NCBI GenBank assembly: GCA_028706585.1
Contig: JAQTVX010000026.1
Coordinates: 1-13,947, forward strand
Length of the DNA stretch: 13,947 nucleotides
Direction: 5' to 3'
From: Candidatus Krumholzibacteriia bacterium
GTDB taxonomy: Bacteria; Krumholzibacteriota; Krumholzibacteriia; Krumholzibacteriales; Krumholzibacteriaceae
Made by a program: the position numbers and the translations under genes. How positions within the stretch are numbered: position 1 is the stretch's first letter; every line of letters begins with the position of its first letter. The notes beneath the pieces were generated by a model, which was not told where the DNA came from, made no database searches, and saw only the letters and a program-made list of their open reading frames with translations. This document shows positions 8,105 through 13,947 of the stretch, piece after piece.

Positions 8105-8138
8105 GGCCCGACCTCAACCCTGCTCGAGAAGTCGGCCC
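8105..8138 (-). repeat. Inverted repeat in the gap between the CheA-like and HTH genes
   Basis: On the plus strand GGCCCGACCTC (8105-8115) is nearly complementary to GAAGTCGGCCC (8128-8138), separated by 12 bases. As RNA it forms a stem of about 10 bp with one bulged G and a G-U pair. It fills most of the largest gap in the operon and lies just upstream of the HTH gene's ribosome site. No T-run follows. It could be an mRNA processing or stability element, an attenuator, or an operator. Confidence 0.5.
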
Positions 8139-8146
8139 GCTCTCTG

Positions 8147-9754
8147 CTACGCACGCGGAACCGTGACCTCCTGATCACTCCCACGCCCACCGTCCGCGTA
8201 TGTACCGGCCTCCTCCAGACCGCCTTCGATTCCTCGGAGGGAGCCAGTCATACGCAAAACCAGACCCACATCGACAATCGGAAATTCATCTTCTCCAATA
8301 TGCAGCACGGATTTCGCGAGCGAGGCCCACGAACCTTCCGTGATCTGATCCGCCAGGCATTCGACGACGCGGCTCCCGCCGTCTATGAGAAGCCCCACGC
8401 GCTTCTCGGCGAGGCCCATGATGAGCACGCGGTCGGGTCTGCCCGGCGCGTCGAACTCATCGACGACCGCGATCTCCTCGATCGAGAACACCGGTACGCG
8501 CACGCCGGAGATCGTGACGTGTCTACCGGCTGCGCTGCGCATTGTCTGAACCGCGCTCATTTCCATCGTCGTGTCTACCGCGTGGCACGGCACCGCGAGT
8601 CGTTTTCCGGACACCGTGAAAATCTGGTGGTCGGTCTTCGATCTCGTGCGCGGAAGGGTGAACTTGAATCTCCCCTCGTTGCCGCCGTCGGGCTCGAGCC
8701 AGAGAAGCGAGCCGTAACTCTCCAGCCGGCTCCGCACCTCCCGGAAACACTGGTAGAACGCTCCCGCATCGTCCCGATCGATTTCGGAGTCGCACATGTA
8801 GTCGGGGCCGTTATCCTGTATCTTCGCGACCAGCATGGAACCCTCGCCCCGAATGTCGACGCCGATCGAGAGCGAAAGCTCATCCCGCACTTCGTATCGC
8901 CTGCACACGTCGAAAACGCAGCCGCTCAGTATCGCGGCGAGGGTGGATGCATTTTCACAATCGAGCGTGAAATCGGAGCAGCGCGTCGCGAGCTGTGCGT
9001 TCCAGCGCCTGAGCCGCATGTAGGTTCCAAAGAAATCCTTCAAACCGTCGAGGACGGCGCCGCACGAAATCTTCGCCGTGAAGGGTTTGCTGTTCCTTCC
9101 AAGCTTGCGCAGCGTCTCCGCGACCAACCCCATCAGAAACTCGCTCTCGCCGTAGGCAACCTCGAGCTCCCGCATCGCCTTCTCGCCGTGGCTGGGCTTG
9201 TCTATGAATTCCTGAAACATGTCTCTGACCTGTGTGAGTGATTCGATCAGCCTCGTGAAGGTCGGCACTCGCTCCGAGATCTCGGGCTGATCCGTCCTGG
9301 GCGCTTTCTTCGAACTGGAAGTGCCGGGCAGGGAAACCGGCTCGGTTTCAACGGCCGCCGGCTCCGTTGCGAGGAATTCGATCTCCTTGAGAAGCCCGTC
9401 GAACCGCTCCCGACGCGAGGCCTCTTCGAGCTCTCCCGCGAGGATCTCCGCGACGAGCTGCTCCTCCGTCTCGAGCACTTCCGATACGATCTGCGACAGC
9501 TGCTCGTCCCAGCATCGCCCCGAACCTGCGGAGCGCTCCAGAAGCTCACGGAAGGATTTCAACGTCACGCTCCAACCGTCGAGGCCGAGCATCCGCGTGC
9601 TTCCCTCGAGGAGACGCGTCGCAAGGCACGCCCTGCGAATGGCCTGCTCGTTGAACGTGGCGCCGGAGGAGAGGCCCATGAGGTCATTGAGCTTCTCGAT
9701 GTGATCGTTGATCTGCTCGCCGAACAGACGCCTGTTATCCTCTTTGAGTATCAC
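8147..9754 (-). CDS. CheA/CheW-like protein lacking kinase residues (pseudo-CheA)
   Basis: A 535-residue soluble protein resembling a stripped CheA. Residues 1-120 form an Hpt-like helical bundle: RLLEGSTRMLGL (47-58) parallels the CheA phospho-site HTLKGSAGMLGF, but R47 replaces the phosphorylated His. A charged linker and a second helical segment follow. Next comes a GHKL ATPase-like fold where LLVAKIQDNGPDY-type sequence (D314-N315-G316) recalls the G1 box, but the N-box Asn and the G2 GLGL motif are not recognisable. Strands ending in GRFKFTLPR close this domain. The C-terminus (about 375-510) is a CheW-like domain, for example GKRLAVPCHAVD, RVPVFSIEEI, VGLLIDG and EFPIVDV. GTG at 9754 was chosen over the adjacent TTG because GAGGTGAGG lies seven bases upstream, overlapping the previous stop. 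I infer a scaffold that docks on the MCP-like protein rather than a kinase. A highly diverged active kinase cannot be excluded. Confidence 0.8.
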   Translation of the reverse strand: MILKEDNRRLFGEQINDHIEKLNDLMGLSSGATFNEQAIRRACLATRLLEGSTRMLGLDGWSVTLKSFRELLERSAGSGRCWDEQLSQIVSEVLETEEQLVAEILAGELEEASRRERFDGLLKEIEFLATEPAAVETEPVSLPGTSSSKKAPRTDQPEISERVPTFTRLIESLTQVRDMFQEFIDKPSHGEKAMRELEVAYGESEFLMGLVAETLRKLGRNSKPFTAKISCGAVLDGLKDFFGTYMRLRRWNAQLATRCSDFTLDCENASTLAAILSGCVFDVCRRYEVRDELSLSIGVDIRGEGSMLVAKIQDNGPDYMCDSEIDRDDAGAFYQCFREVRSRLESYGSLLWLEPDGGNEGRFKFTLPRTRSKTDHQIFTVSGKRLAVPCHAVDTTMEMSAVQTMRSAAGRHVTISGVRVPVFSIEEIAVVDEFDAPGRPDRVLIMGLAEKRVGLLIDGGSRVVECLADQITEGSWASLAKSVLHIGEDEFPIVDVGLVLRMTGSLRGIEGGLEEAGTYADGGRGSDQEVTVPRA

Positions 9755-9768
9755 CAAAAAGCCTCACC

Positions 9769-11676
9769 TCATTTTCGCGCAGGTGTATCTTCTTCGACGT
9801 ATTCGACCGCACCGAGATCGAAGAGATCGAAAACGGGGTCGTCCACGCCCGCCTCGGCCCTGAGGGGCGGCTCGTCGACGTGCTCGAATACGGTTTCGTC
9901 GCGTCTCGACTCGGCGCCGCCAGCTTCCGGCAGCGTCGCCTGTCTCGGAGGCTCTACCGCGACCTCGACCTTTCCCGTCTCCTCCTCGAACTCGGATTTC
10001 TCTACGTTTATCTTGAGCCAGCGATGTCCCGGCATTTCCATCCAGCTTTCGCTCTGTTGTGGCTTGGCGTCTTGCGGCGCTGATTCCGTTTCAGCCGCGC
10101 CGGCCTTATCGAGCTCGCGCAGGGATGACATATCCGAGTAGTCCGATTTCAGCTCTTGGACGGGCGGTTCCGCCGCGGCGCTCGGGTGCGGGGTCTCTTC
10201 TTCAACTATATGTTTGAAAGAAAACGCCTCCGTCGCACTCGACGCCTTTTCCTCTTCCGGCGCCTCAGCGCCCACACCGCCCCACGATTTGCCGTGGTCG
10301 ATAACGAACTCCGATGACTCTTGCGAGCGCTCGATCGTCCCGGCGGGCGCCGCATGAACTGCCGCCGCTCCCCCGAGGTCCGCGGCTTCCGATCGCTGTT
10401 CGCGGCCGGCGACGGTTGCACCGGCGGCTCCGACATAGTCCCCCTGGAGCAGCTCGTGCACGTCGTGAAGCTCGCTTCCGAGGTTGCAAACCTGTTTTTG
10501 GAGATTGGCGCACCGCTCCTCGAGCCGGCGCGCGATCCCGACGATCGAGCGCAACGCGTCGGCGTCTACGCCCTGCGCATGTCTCTCGGGCGACGAATCG
10601 CCGATCTTGTCCTTGAGAGCGTAACAAGCGCCCAGCAGCCCCTGCGCGATGCTCGAAACGGTGCCGCTGAGCTTGCGGAATCGCTCTGCGGTCGAGCGAA
10701 CCCTCTCGGCGAAAGTCGCGAGATCGTGCTCGTCCACGTGGCCCCTCGACGCCATCAGCGCCAGATTTATCGCAATGCCGTTATTCTCCTCCGAAAATTC
10801 ATGCAGCACGTGCCCGCCGTCCTCGAGCTTGCGCACAGAGCTCTCCATGTCCTGTACGATGACCCTGAGAGCCTTTTCCTGCGAGCCCTGATCCTTCGTC
10901 GCGGCGGTTTCCTCCGTGAGGCTGCCCGCGGCGCTCGCGAGCTCGCCGGCGAAACCGGTTATCGCAAGCAGCTCCTCGCCCGCGCCGCTGATCGCTTCGA
11001 GGATCTTGCCGTATGCGAGCGCGGCGCGTCCGCAAGTGCGCCGCTCGGAATCATGGCGTTTCTCGAGCTCCTCGATCCGCGCGCGACTCGACTCGATTGC
11101 ATCCTTCACTTTTCGGCAGATCGATGGATGCTTCTTCTCCCCCAGCGCTTCTTCCACCGAATCGGTGACGCCGAGAACCTCATCGATCTGCGATTCGAGC
11201 TCTTCGAGGCCCGCCGCGCTCTCTTTCTGTCCCAGATCCTGGGAGATTTCGCTTATCTGGTCGCCGTAATTTCTCAGCACCCCCTGGAGCTCCGGGTACG
11301 ACGAGAGTCGCGCGATCTGGGCCGGATTCGTGAGGTCATCGATGCTCTCGGCCAGTGCAATCATCTTCCGATAGTCCTGCCCGGAGTCGAGGTAGAACTT
11401 GTACCGGCGCACCGCCGAGGCAATGACAAAATAGGCGAACAGCGATATAAGGGCGACGCCGGCGACGAGCGGATAGGTTTCTTTGAAGAAGAGTTCCGAA
11501 TCGATCCCCCAGCGGCCCGAACCGGTCTTGATCCACGCAAGGTTTACGTTATAGAAGATTATGAGGTAGCATCCCACCCCCAGGGCCACGAACACGAGGA
11601 GAAGTGAAACGAACATTCCGATCTTCCACGGCGAGGTGAGAACCGGCCTTTTATCCCTGGGCATTCTCTTCTTCAC
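9769..11676 (-). CDS. MCP-like membrane signalling protein with degenerate signalling tip and long acidic tail
   Basis: A 635-residue protein. Two TM helices (about 19-42 and 69-89) enclose an extracytoplasmic loop of only about 26 residues, too small for a usual ligand-binding domain. A long helical, coiled-coil cytoplasmic region follows. Residues 295-333 align without gaps to the hairpin of methyl-accepting chemotaxis proteins: N in EENNGIAINLAL, then AS-R-G, then FAERVRSTAERF parallel the family's NLLALNAAIEAARAG...FAVVAEEVRKLAERS. The near-invariant GRGF tip is replaced by EHDL. The last 225 residues are acidic, Ala/Glu/Pro-rich and look disordered. GTG at 11676 was chosen because GGGAGAG precedes it closely; a TTG at 11703 and an ATG at 11664 are alternatives. 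It is the first gene of the operon, 14 bases from the CheA-like gene, its probable partner. No CheR or CheB is present. Confidence 0.8.
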   Translation of the reverse strand: MKKRMPRDKRPVLTSPWKIGMFVSLLLVFVALGVGCYLIIFYNVNLAWIKTGSGRWGIDSELFFKETYPLVAGVALISLFAYFVIASAVRRYKFYLDSGQDYRKMIALAESIDDLTNPAQIARLSSYPELQGVLRNYGDQISEISQDLGQKESAAGLEELESQIDEVLGVTDSVEEALGEKKHPSICRKVKDAIESSRARIEELEKRHDSERRTCGRAALAYGKILEAISGAGEELLAITGFAGELASAAGSLTEETAATKDQGSQEKALRVIVQDMESSVRKLEDGGHVLHEFSEENNGIAINLALMASRGHVDEHDLATFAERVRSTAERFRKLSGTVSSIAQGLLGACYALKDKIGDSSPERHAQGVDADALRSIVGIARRLEERCANLQKQVCNLGSELHDVHELLQGDYVGAAGATVAGREQRSEAADLGGAAAVHAAPAGTIERSQESSEFVIDHGKSWGGVGAEAPEEEKASSATEAFSFKHIVEEETPHPSAAAEPPVQELKSDYSDMSSLRELDKAGAAETESAPQDAKPQQSESWMEMPGHRWLKINVEKSEFEEETGKVEVAVEPPRQATLPEAGGAESRRDETVFEHVDEPPLRAEAGVDDPVFDLFDLGAVEYVEEDTPARK

Positions 11677-11680
11677 TTTT

Positions 11681-11687
11681 CTCTCCC
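11681..11687 (-). promoter_or_regulatory. Ribosome binding site supporting the GTG start of the MCP-like gene
   Basis: GGGAGAG on the minus strand lies four bases before the GTG at 11676 (six from its GGGAG core). The in-frame ATG at 11664 has a poorer, too-close site, and the TTG at 11703 has none. Confidence 0.6.
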
Positions 11688-11760
11688 TTGCTTTTCTATG
11701 CAACGCAAGAACCCGGCGTACTGTCCAAGTATCCTGAAAAGGGCGTAATTCTAATTCGCT

Positions 11761-11772
11761 GCGGAATTTCGC
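11761..11772 (-). repeat. Near-palindrome overlapping the -12 element and predicted transcription start
   Basis: GCGGAATTTCGC is a 12-base near-palindrome with one mismatched (G-T) pair, placed across the -12 box and the predicted start region. It could be an operator for a repressor. GGAATTTCG recurs at 11830-11838, 67 bases upstream. Chance is possible for repeats this short. Confidence 0.3.
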
Positions 11773-11786
11773 AAGGATTATGCCAG
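11770..11786 (-). promoter_or_regulatory. Candidate sigma-54 (-24/-12) promoter of the signalling operon
   Basis: Minus-strand TGGCATAATCCTTGCG matches the RpoN consensus TGGCACG-N4-TTGCW, with GG and GC exactly 12 bases apart. A start near 11759 would give a leader of about 83 bases before the GTG at 11676. A sigma-70-like reading overlaps it (TTGATA, 15 bases, CATAAT), but its spacing is short. Sigma-54 use would make expression depend on an enhancer-binding activator, and none is encoded in this window. Confidence 0.55.
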
Positions 11787-11887
11787 GGGTCGCTCTGTAT
11801 CAAAGTACCGTCCCGGCAAGGAGTTATGGGGAATTTCGAAGGAAAAGAAGGGACGAGACGCAGCAATGCGCGCTTGTTACTTTGCGT

Positions 11888-11907
11888 TTTGCATGGATAT
11901 ATGCAAA
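11888..11907. promoter_or_regulatory. Perfect inverted repeat TTTGCAT-N6-ATGCAAA, candidate activator site
   Basis: A perfect 7-base inverted repeat with a 6-base spacer (GGATAT) forms an AT-rich island in GC-rich DNA. It is centred about 126 bases upstream of the -12 element of the operon promoter, the distance typical of sigma-54 enhancer-binding protein sites. It also lies about 50 bases beyond the stop of the amidohydrolase gene, but with no T-run on either strand it does not look like a terminator. Confidence 0.5.
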
Positions 11908-11942
11908 TTCTCGCGGCTTCGACCGGCGTTATCCCAGGGAGC

Positions 11943-11956
11943 GCGGGTGCGCCCGC
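11943..11956 (-). terminator. Short GC stem-loop just after the amidohydrolase gene
   Basis: GCGGG (11943-11947) pairs with CCCGC (11952-11956) around a TGCG loop, immediately after the TGA at 11958-11960. The stem is only 5 bp and no T-run follows, so this is a weak terminator candidate. Confidence 0.25.
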
Positions 11957-11957
11957 T

Positions 11958-12761
11958 TCAGCGGCGCTTGCGAACGAGCGCCTTGTAGAGCGAAGGGGTG
12001 CGGTCCTCGAATAGGTTGTTGTTCGTGGTGATGTTCTTGTCGAGCGCTTCCCCGACGTCGATTTCGACGACACGGAGCGATTCGCTGCGGTCGCTCGCCG
12101 ATGCGAGCACGTCGCCGGCCGGGTTCACGATCTGGCTCCCGCCCGTAAAGGAGAGAAACATCGTTCCGCGTCGCTCGCTCCCGATCCGGTTCGCGGTGAC
12201 CCCGAAGACGCGGTTCTCGATGCAGCGCGTCTTCATCGCGTCCTTGGCGTAAGGCAGGACAAGGTTCGATGGATGGCACAGGATCTGCGCCCCGCCGAGA
12301 GCAAGCGTTCGTGCAGCCTCCGGGAATATCCAGTCGAAACACACGAGGAGCCCGAGCTTCGCCTGCTCCGTCGAAACGATCTTGAAGGACTTTCCCCGCG
12401 TGAAGAAGAGCTTCTCCCGGTCGAACAGATGCACCTTCTGGTACACCTCGATCTTCCCCTTCGACGTGACGCAGACGGCGGAGTTGTAATATGCGCCTTT
12501 GTACCTCTGCGCCATTCCGAAAACGATGTTCAGCTGCCGTTTCTTGGCGAGCTTCTGCATCTCCGAGACCGTGTACCCGCCCGGAATTGTCTCGGCGAGA
12601 GACGATAGCTCCTCCTCGTTGCGAAAGAGATAGCCCGTATTGAACAGCTCTGGAAGGACCACGGTGGCGTCCGAGAGCTGGTCGAGGAGCGCTATCGCCT
12701 TGCGTACATTCTCTTTAACCGCGCCGAACCGCGGGCGAAGCTGAAGAAAGCCGATTCGCAT
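11958..12761 (-). CDS. Carbon-nitrogen hydrolase (nitrilase/omega-amidase superfamily)
   Basis: A 267-residue cytosolic hydrolase of the nitrilase superfamily, which cleaves amides, ureides or nitriles through a Glu-Lys-Cys triad. All three residues are visible: E38 in VVLPELFNTGY, K109 in YQKVHLFDREK and C141 in LLVCFDWIFPEAAR. The length is typical of single-domain amidase members. C141 followed by FDW resembles amidase and N-carbamoyl-type branches rather than true nitrilases (CWE), but the substrate cannot be fixed from sequence alone. ATG at 12761 was chosen because AGGGGG is five bases upstream. The frame remains open to 12809, but that extension falls on the predicted transcription start. 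It is separated from the operon downstream by 281 bases holding that operon's promoter, so it is probably an independent unit. Confidence 0.93.
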   Translation of the reverse strand: MRIGFLQLRPRFGAVKENVRKAIALLDQLSDATVVLPELFNTGYLFRNEEELSSLAETIPGGYTVSEMQKLAKKRQLNIVFGMAQRYKGAYYNSAVCVTSKGKIEVYQKVHLFDREKLFFTRGKSFKIVSTEQAKLGLLVCFDWIFPEAARTLALGGAQILCHPSNLVLPYAKDAMKTRCIENRVFGVTANRIGSERRGTMFLSFTGGSQIVNPAGDVLASASDRSESLRVVEIDVGEALDKNITTNNNLFEDRTPSLYKALVRKRR

Positions 12762-12815
12762 TCTGGCCCCCTGGAAATCGCGATCGCGTCGAGCCGGGCG
12801 CTCGCGCACCTTTGT

Positions 12816-12824
12816 ATTATATCA
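12816..12824 (-). promoter_or_regulatory. Extended -10 promoter of the amidohydrolase gene
   Basis: Minus-strand TGATATAAT is a perfect TATAAT with the upstream TGN of an extended -10 element. It is placed to start transcription near 12809, about 48 bases before the ATG at 12761. No good -35 is seen at 17 bases, which extended -10 promoters can tolerate. Confidence 0.6.
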
Positions 12825-12850
12825 GATAACTCAGCACTATATGGCAATTT

Positions 12851-12868
12851 ATTCGAATCTTCGCGAAG
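12851..12868. repeat. Two adjacent perfect palindromes upstream of the second -24/-12 promoter
   Basis: ATTCGAAT (12851-12858) abuts CTTCGCGAAG (12859-12868). Both are perfectly symmetrical. They lie between the divergent promoters, about 40-55 bases upstream of the -12 element at 12906. A regulator could bind here, although this is closer than most enhancer-binding sites. Confidence 0.35.
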
Positions 12869-12892
12869 CACCCAAACCGCGCCGTTTGACCG

Positions 12893-12908
12893 TGGCATGG
12901 AGCTTGCT
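12893..12908 (+). promoter_or_regulatory. Candidate sigma-54 (-24/-12) promoter of the unknown gene
   Basis: TGGCATGGAGCTTGCT differs from TGGCACG-N4-TTGCW at one base and has the required 12-base GG-to-GC spacing. A start near 12918 gives a leader of about 45 bases before the ATG at 12964. It falls inside the longest open frame (from 12841), which supports the later start codon. Confidence 0.6.
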
Positions 12909-12963
12909 CGATTTCCAGCCGGCAACGAGTTACATATCCCGCGCTGCACCGGAGCAGAACATC

Positions 12964-13755
12964 ATGTGTGTTTCGACGAGCTATACGCCCATCTGCGCCT
13001 CCAAACGCCCATCGCCCGAGAAGGCGTATTTCTTCATGATGAACTGCCTGCTCTACAGCCGCATGGAGGCGGGCTTCCCATCGAACGACGAGCATTTCGA
13101 CGAAGACGTGAACGTGTACCTGGCGGGTCTTCTCACGTCGCTGATCTACCCGGCATCGCCCCGGAATCCCTGGCGGATCGCCGCGGCAACCGATGCGGAT
13201 ATCTTCGAAGCGGCTCGCGCGGCGCGATGCCCGAGCGAGATGTGCCTCCTCTACCGGAGCAGCGCGGATCGCATCCTCGTAGCGCTCGGGATATATAAGA
13301 ACGCTCGCATGAGACGCCCCGATTCAGTGCCGCTTCTGGCCCTGAGCTCGCGGGGTTGGGTCGGCAGGGGCAAGACGTACTACGCGCTGGCAGGCTCGTA
13401 CGCGACGCAGGCCTCCCGGGCGACCACGGCGATCAGCGAGGTCCTCGGCAAGCTCTCGAATGGATTCGAGCGGTACCTGTCGGTGCTCTCCCTCATGGGT
13501 GGCGAGCACCTCAACATATTCAGGCAGATCTCTGAAGGCGAAATATTCCATCTCGAGAACTCGTCGCGCTCGTTCGGGCGGCGGGAAGAGCTCGTTCTGC
13601 GATACGACCGCTTTCTCGACCTCTACTCCGGCTACCTGCGGAACAAATCGCCGCGAGCCAGGCAGGCGCTCATGGACGCCGTCCGGGGAATCCGCGAGAT
13701 CGATCCTTCGTTCAGATTCGATGTCGAGGAGCGGGAACGCGTCAGATCTCTCTGA
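12964..13755 (+). CDS. Protein of unknown function (263 residues), predicted sigma-54 dependent
   Basis: I do not recognise this family. The product looks soluble and mainly helical, with no signal peptide or TM segment. One stretch, DSVPLLALSSRGWVGRGKT (G131 to T138), fits a P-loop pattern GxxxxGKT after a short hydrophobic strand. No Walker B is evident, so this may be chance. The C-terminal third (about 160-255) is charged, with possible coiled-coil character. The frame is open from an ATG at 12841, but those 41 codons have more A/T-ending codons than the rest, lack a ribosome site and contain a -24/-12 promoter. ATG at 12964 has GGAG nine bases upstream and was chosen. Shared promoter type suggests co-regulation with the minus-strand signalling operon. 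The last 14 bases overlap a convergent esterase gene. Confidence 0.75.
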   Translation: MCVSTSYTPICASKRPSPEKAYFFMMNCLLYSRMEAGFPSNDEHFDEDVNVYLAGLLTSLIYPASPRNPWRIAAATDADIFEAARAARCPSEMCLLYRSSADRILVALGIYKNARMRRPDSVPLLALSSRGWVGRGKTYYALAGSYATQASRATTAISEVLGKLSNGFERYLSVLSLMGGEHLNIFRQISEGEIFHLENSSRSFGRREELVLRYDRFLDLYSGYLRNKSPRARQALMDAVRGIREIDPSFRFDVEERERVRSL

Positions 13756-13947
13756 GAAAATCACCGCAGAGCTTGAAAACCTGCGCGGCTTCGTCCCCCT
13801 TCACTATGACGTGGCGGTCGCTCTTGATGAGCTCGAAGCGGGACTTGGGATTCGAAGATATGCTCCTGAGATAATGGAGGCTCTTCGGCGAAACGATTCT
13901 GTCGCGCGAGGCGTGGACCACAAGGATGGGCTGCTTGACGGCTTTGA
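13742..13947 (-). CDS. Alpha/beta-hydrolase (carboxylesterase/lipase type), C-terminal end (partial)
   Basis: The last 68 codons up to the TGA at 13742-13744 encode the C-terminus of an alpha/beta-hydrolase; its 5' part is outside the window. Two elements of the catalytic triad are visible at the expected places: Asp in PILVVHASRDRIVSPKS and His in ELIKSDRHVIV. A final helix (AAQVFKLCGDFLREI) follows. The spacing and the phrases resemble monoacylglycerol lipase and Est30-like carboxylesterases, which cleave short-chain or medium-chain esters. The nucleophile Ser and cap are not seen, so the substrate is open. The gene ends convergently with the unknown plus-strand gene, overlapping it by 14 bases. 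Confidence 0.8.
   Translation of the reverse strand, partial: KAVKQPILVVHASRDRIVSPKSLHYLRSISSNPKSRFELIKSDRHVIVKGDEAAQVFKLCGDFLREI

Noticed and set aside
8300..9241. A 313-codon open frame on the plus strand opposite the CheA-like gene
   Set aside because: Shadow of the minus-strand gene, with no domain content.
10321..11607. A 428-codon open frame on the plus strand opposite the MCP-like gene
   Set aside because: It is antisense to a gene with TM helices, an MCP-like hairpin and a ribosome site. Long antisense frames are expected in GC-rich coding DNA, and its translation shows no recognisable domain.
11774..11805. Sigma-70 promoter TTGATA-N15-CATAAT overlapping the -24/-12 element
   Set aside because: The 15-base spacer is short, whereas the -24/-12 match has exact spacing. 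It is not fully excluded.
12841..12963. N-terminal extension of the unknown plus-strand gene
   Set aside because: No ribosome site, more A/T-ending codons than the rest, and it contains a near-consensus -24/-12 promoter. The start at 12964 fits better.
1..13947. CRISPR arrays, tRNA or rRNA genes, insertion sequences
   Set aside because: No regularly spaced repeats, tRNA-like or rRNA-like sequence, or transposase coding was seen on reading both strands.

Overview
The window reads as GC-rich, gene-dense chromosome of a free-living bacterium. It has -24/-12 (sigma-54 type) promoter candidates, a c-di-GMP phosphodiesterase of HD-GYP type, and a housekeeping order (hpt-ftsH-folP-cdaA) found in several Gram-negative and deeply branching phyla. 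No marker here fixes the phylum. No rRNA, tRNA, CRISPR array or mobile element was found, and no gene-free stretch exceeds about 300 bases.

Region 1 (1-4266, + strand) is housekeeping. It holds the 3' end of hpt, then ftsH (membrane AAA+ zinc protease), a long-form folP (dihydropteroate synthase) and cdaA (c-di-AMP synthase), with folP and cdaA overlapping by 4 bases. The cdaR/ybbR and glmM genes that often follow cdaA are absent; a 260-base convergent spacer follows instead.

Region 2 (11676 down to 4527, - strand) is the most unusual part. It is a compact five-gene operon that looks like a chemosensory pathway whose canonical phosphotransfer parts have been lost. In transcription order it encodes: a two-TM MCP-like protein with an altered hairpin tip and a long acidic tail; a CheA/CheW-like protein whose phospho-acceptor His is Arg and whose ATP-binding motifs are degraded; a small excisionase-type HTH protein; a STAS-GAF-HD-GYP protein that has lost most metal ligands; and a receiver-GAF-HD-GYP protein with all receiver and phosphodiesterase residues intact. 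The two HD-GYP proteins are paralogues, one apparently active and one apparently a pseudoenzyme. I infer a membrane-linked scaffold controlling c-di-GMP turnover. A -24/-12 promoter with a distal inverted repeat lies in front of the operon.

Region 3 (11958-13947) has a nitrilase-superfamily amidohydrolase (-) with an extended -10 promoter. Divergent from it is an unrecognised 263-residue protein (+), preceded by a second, very good -24/-12 promoter that also argues for a start downstream of the longest ORF. The 3' end of an alpha/beta-hydrolase esterase gene (-) overlaps the end of the unknown gene convergently. No sigma-54 activator gene is visible in the window.
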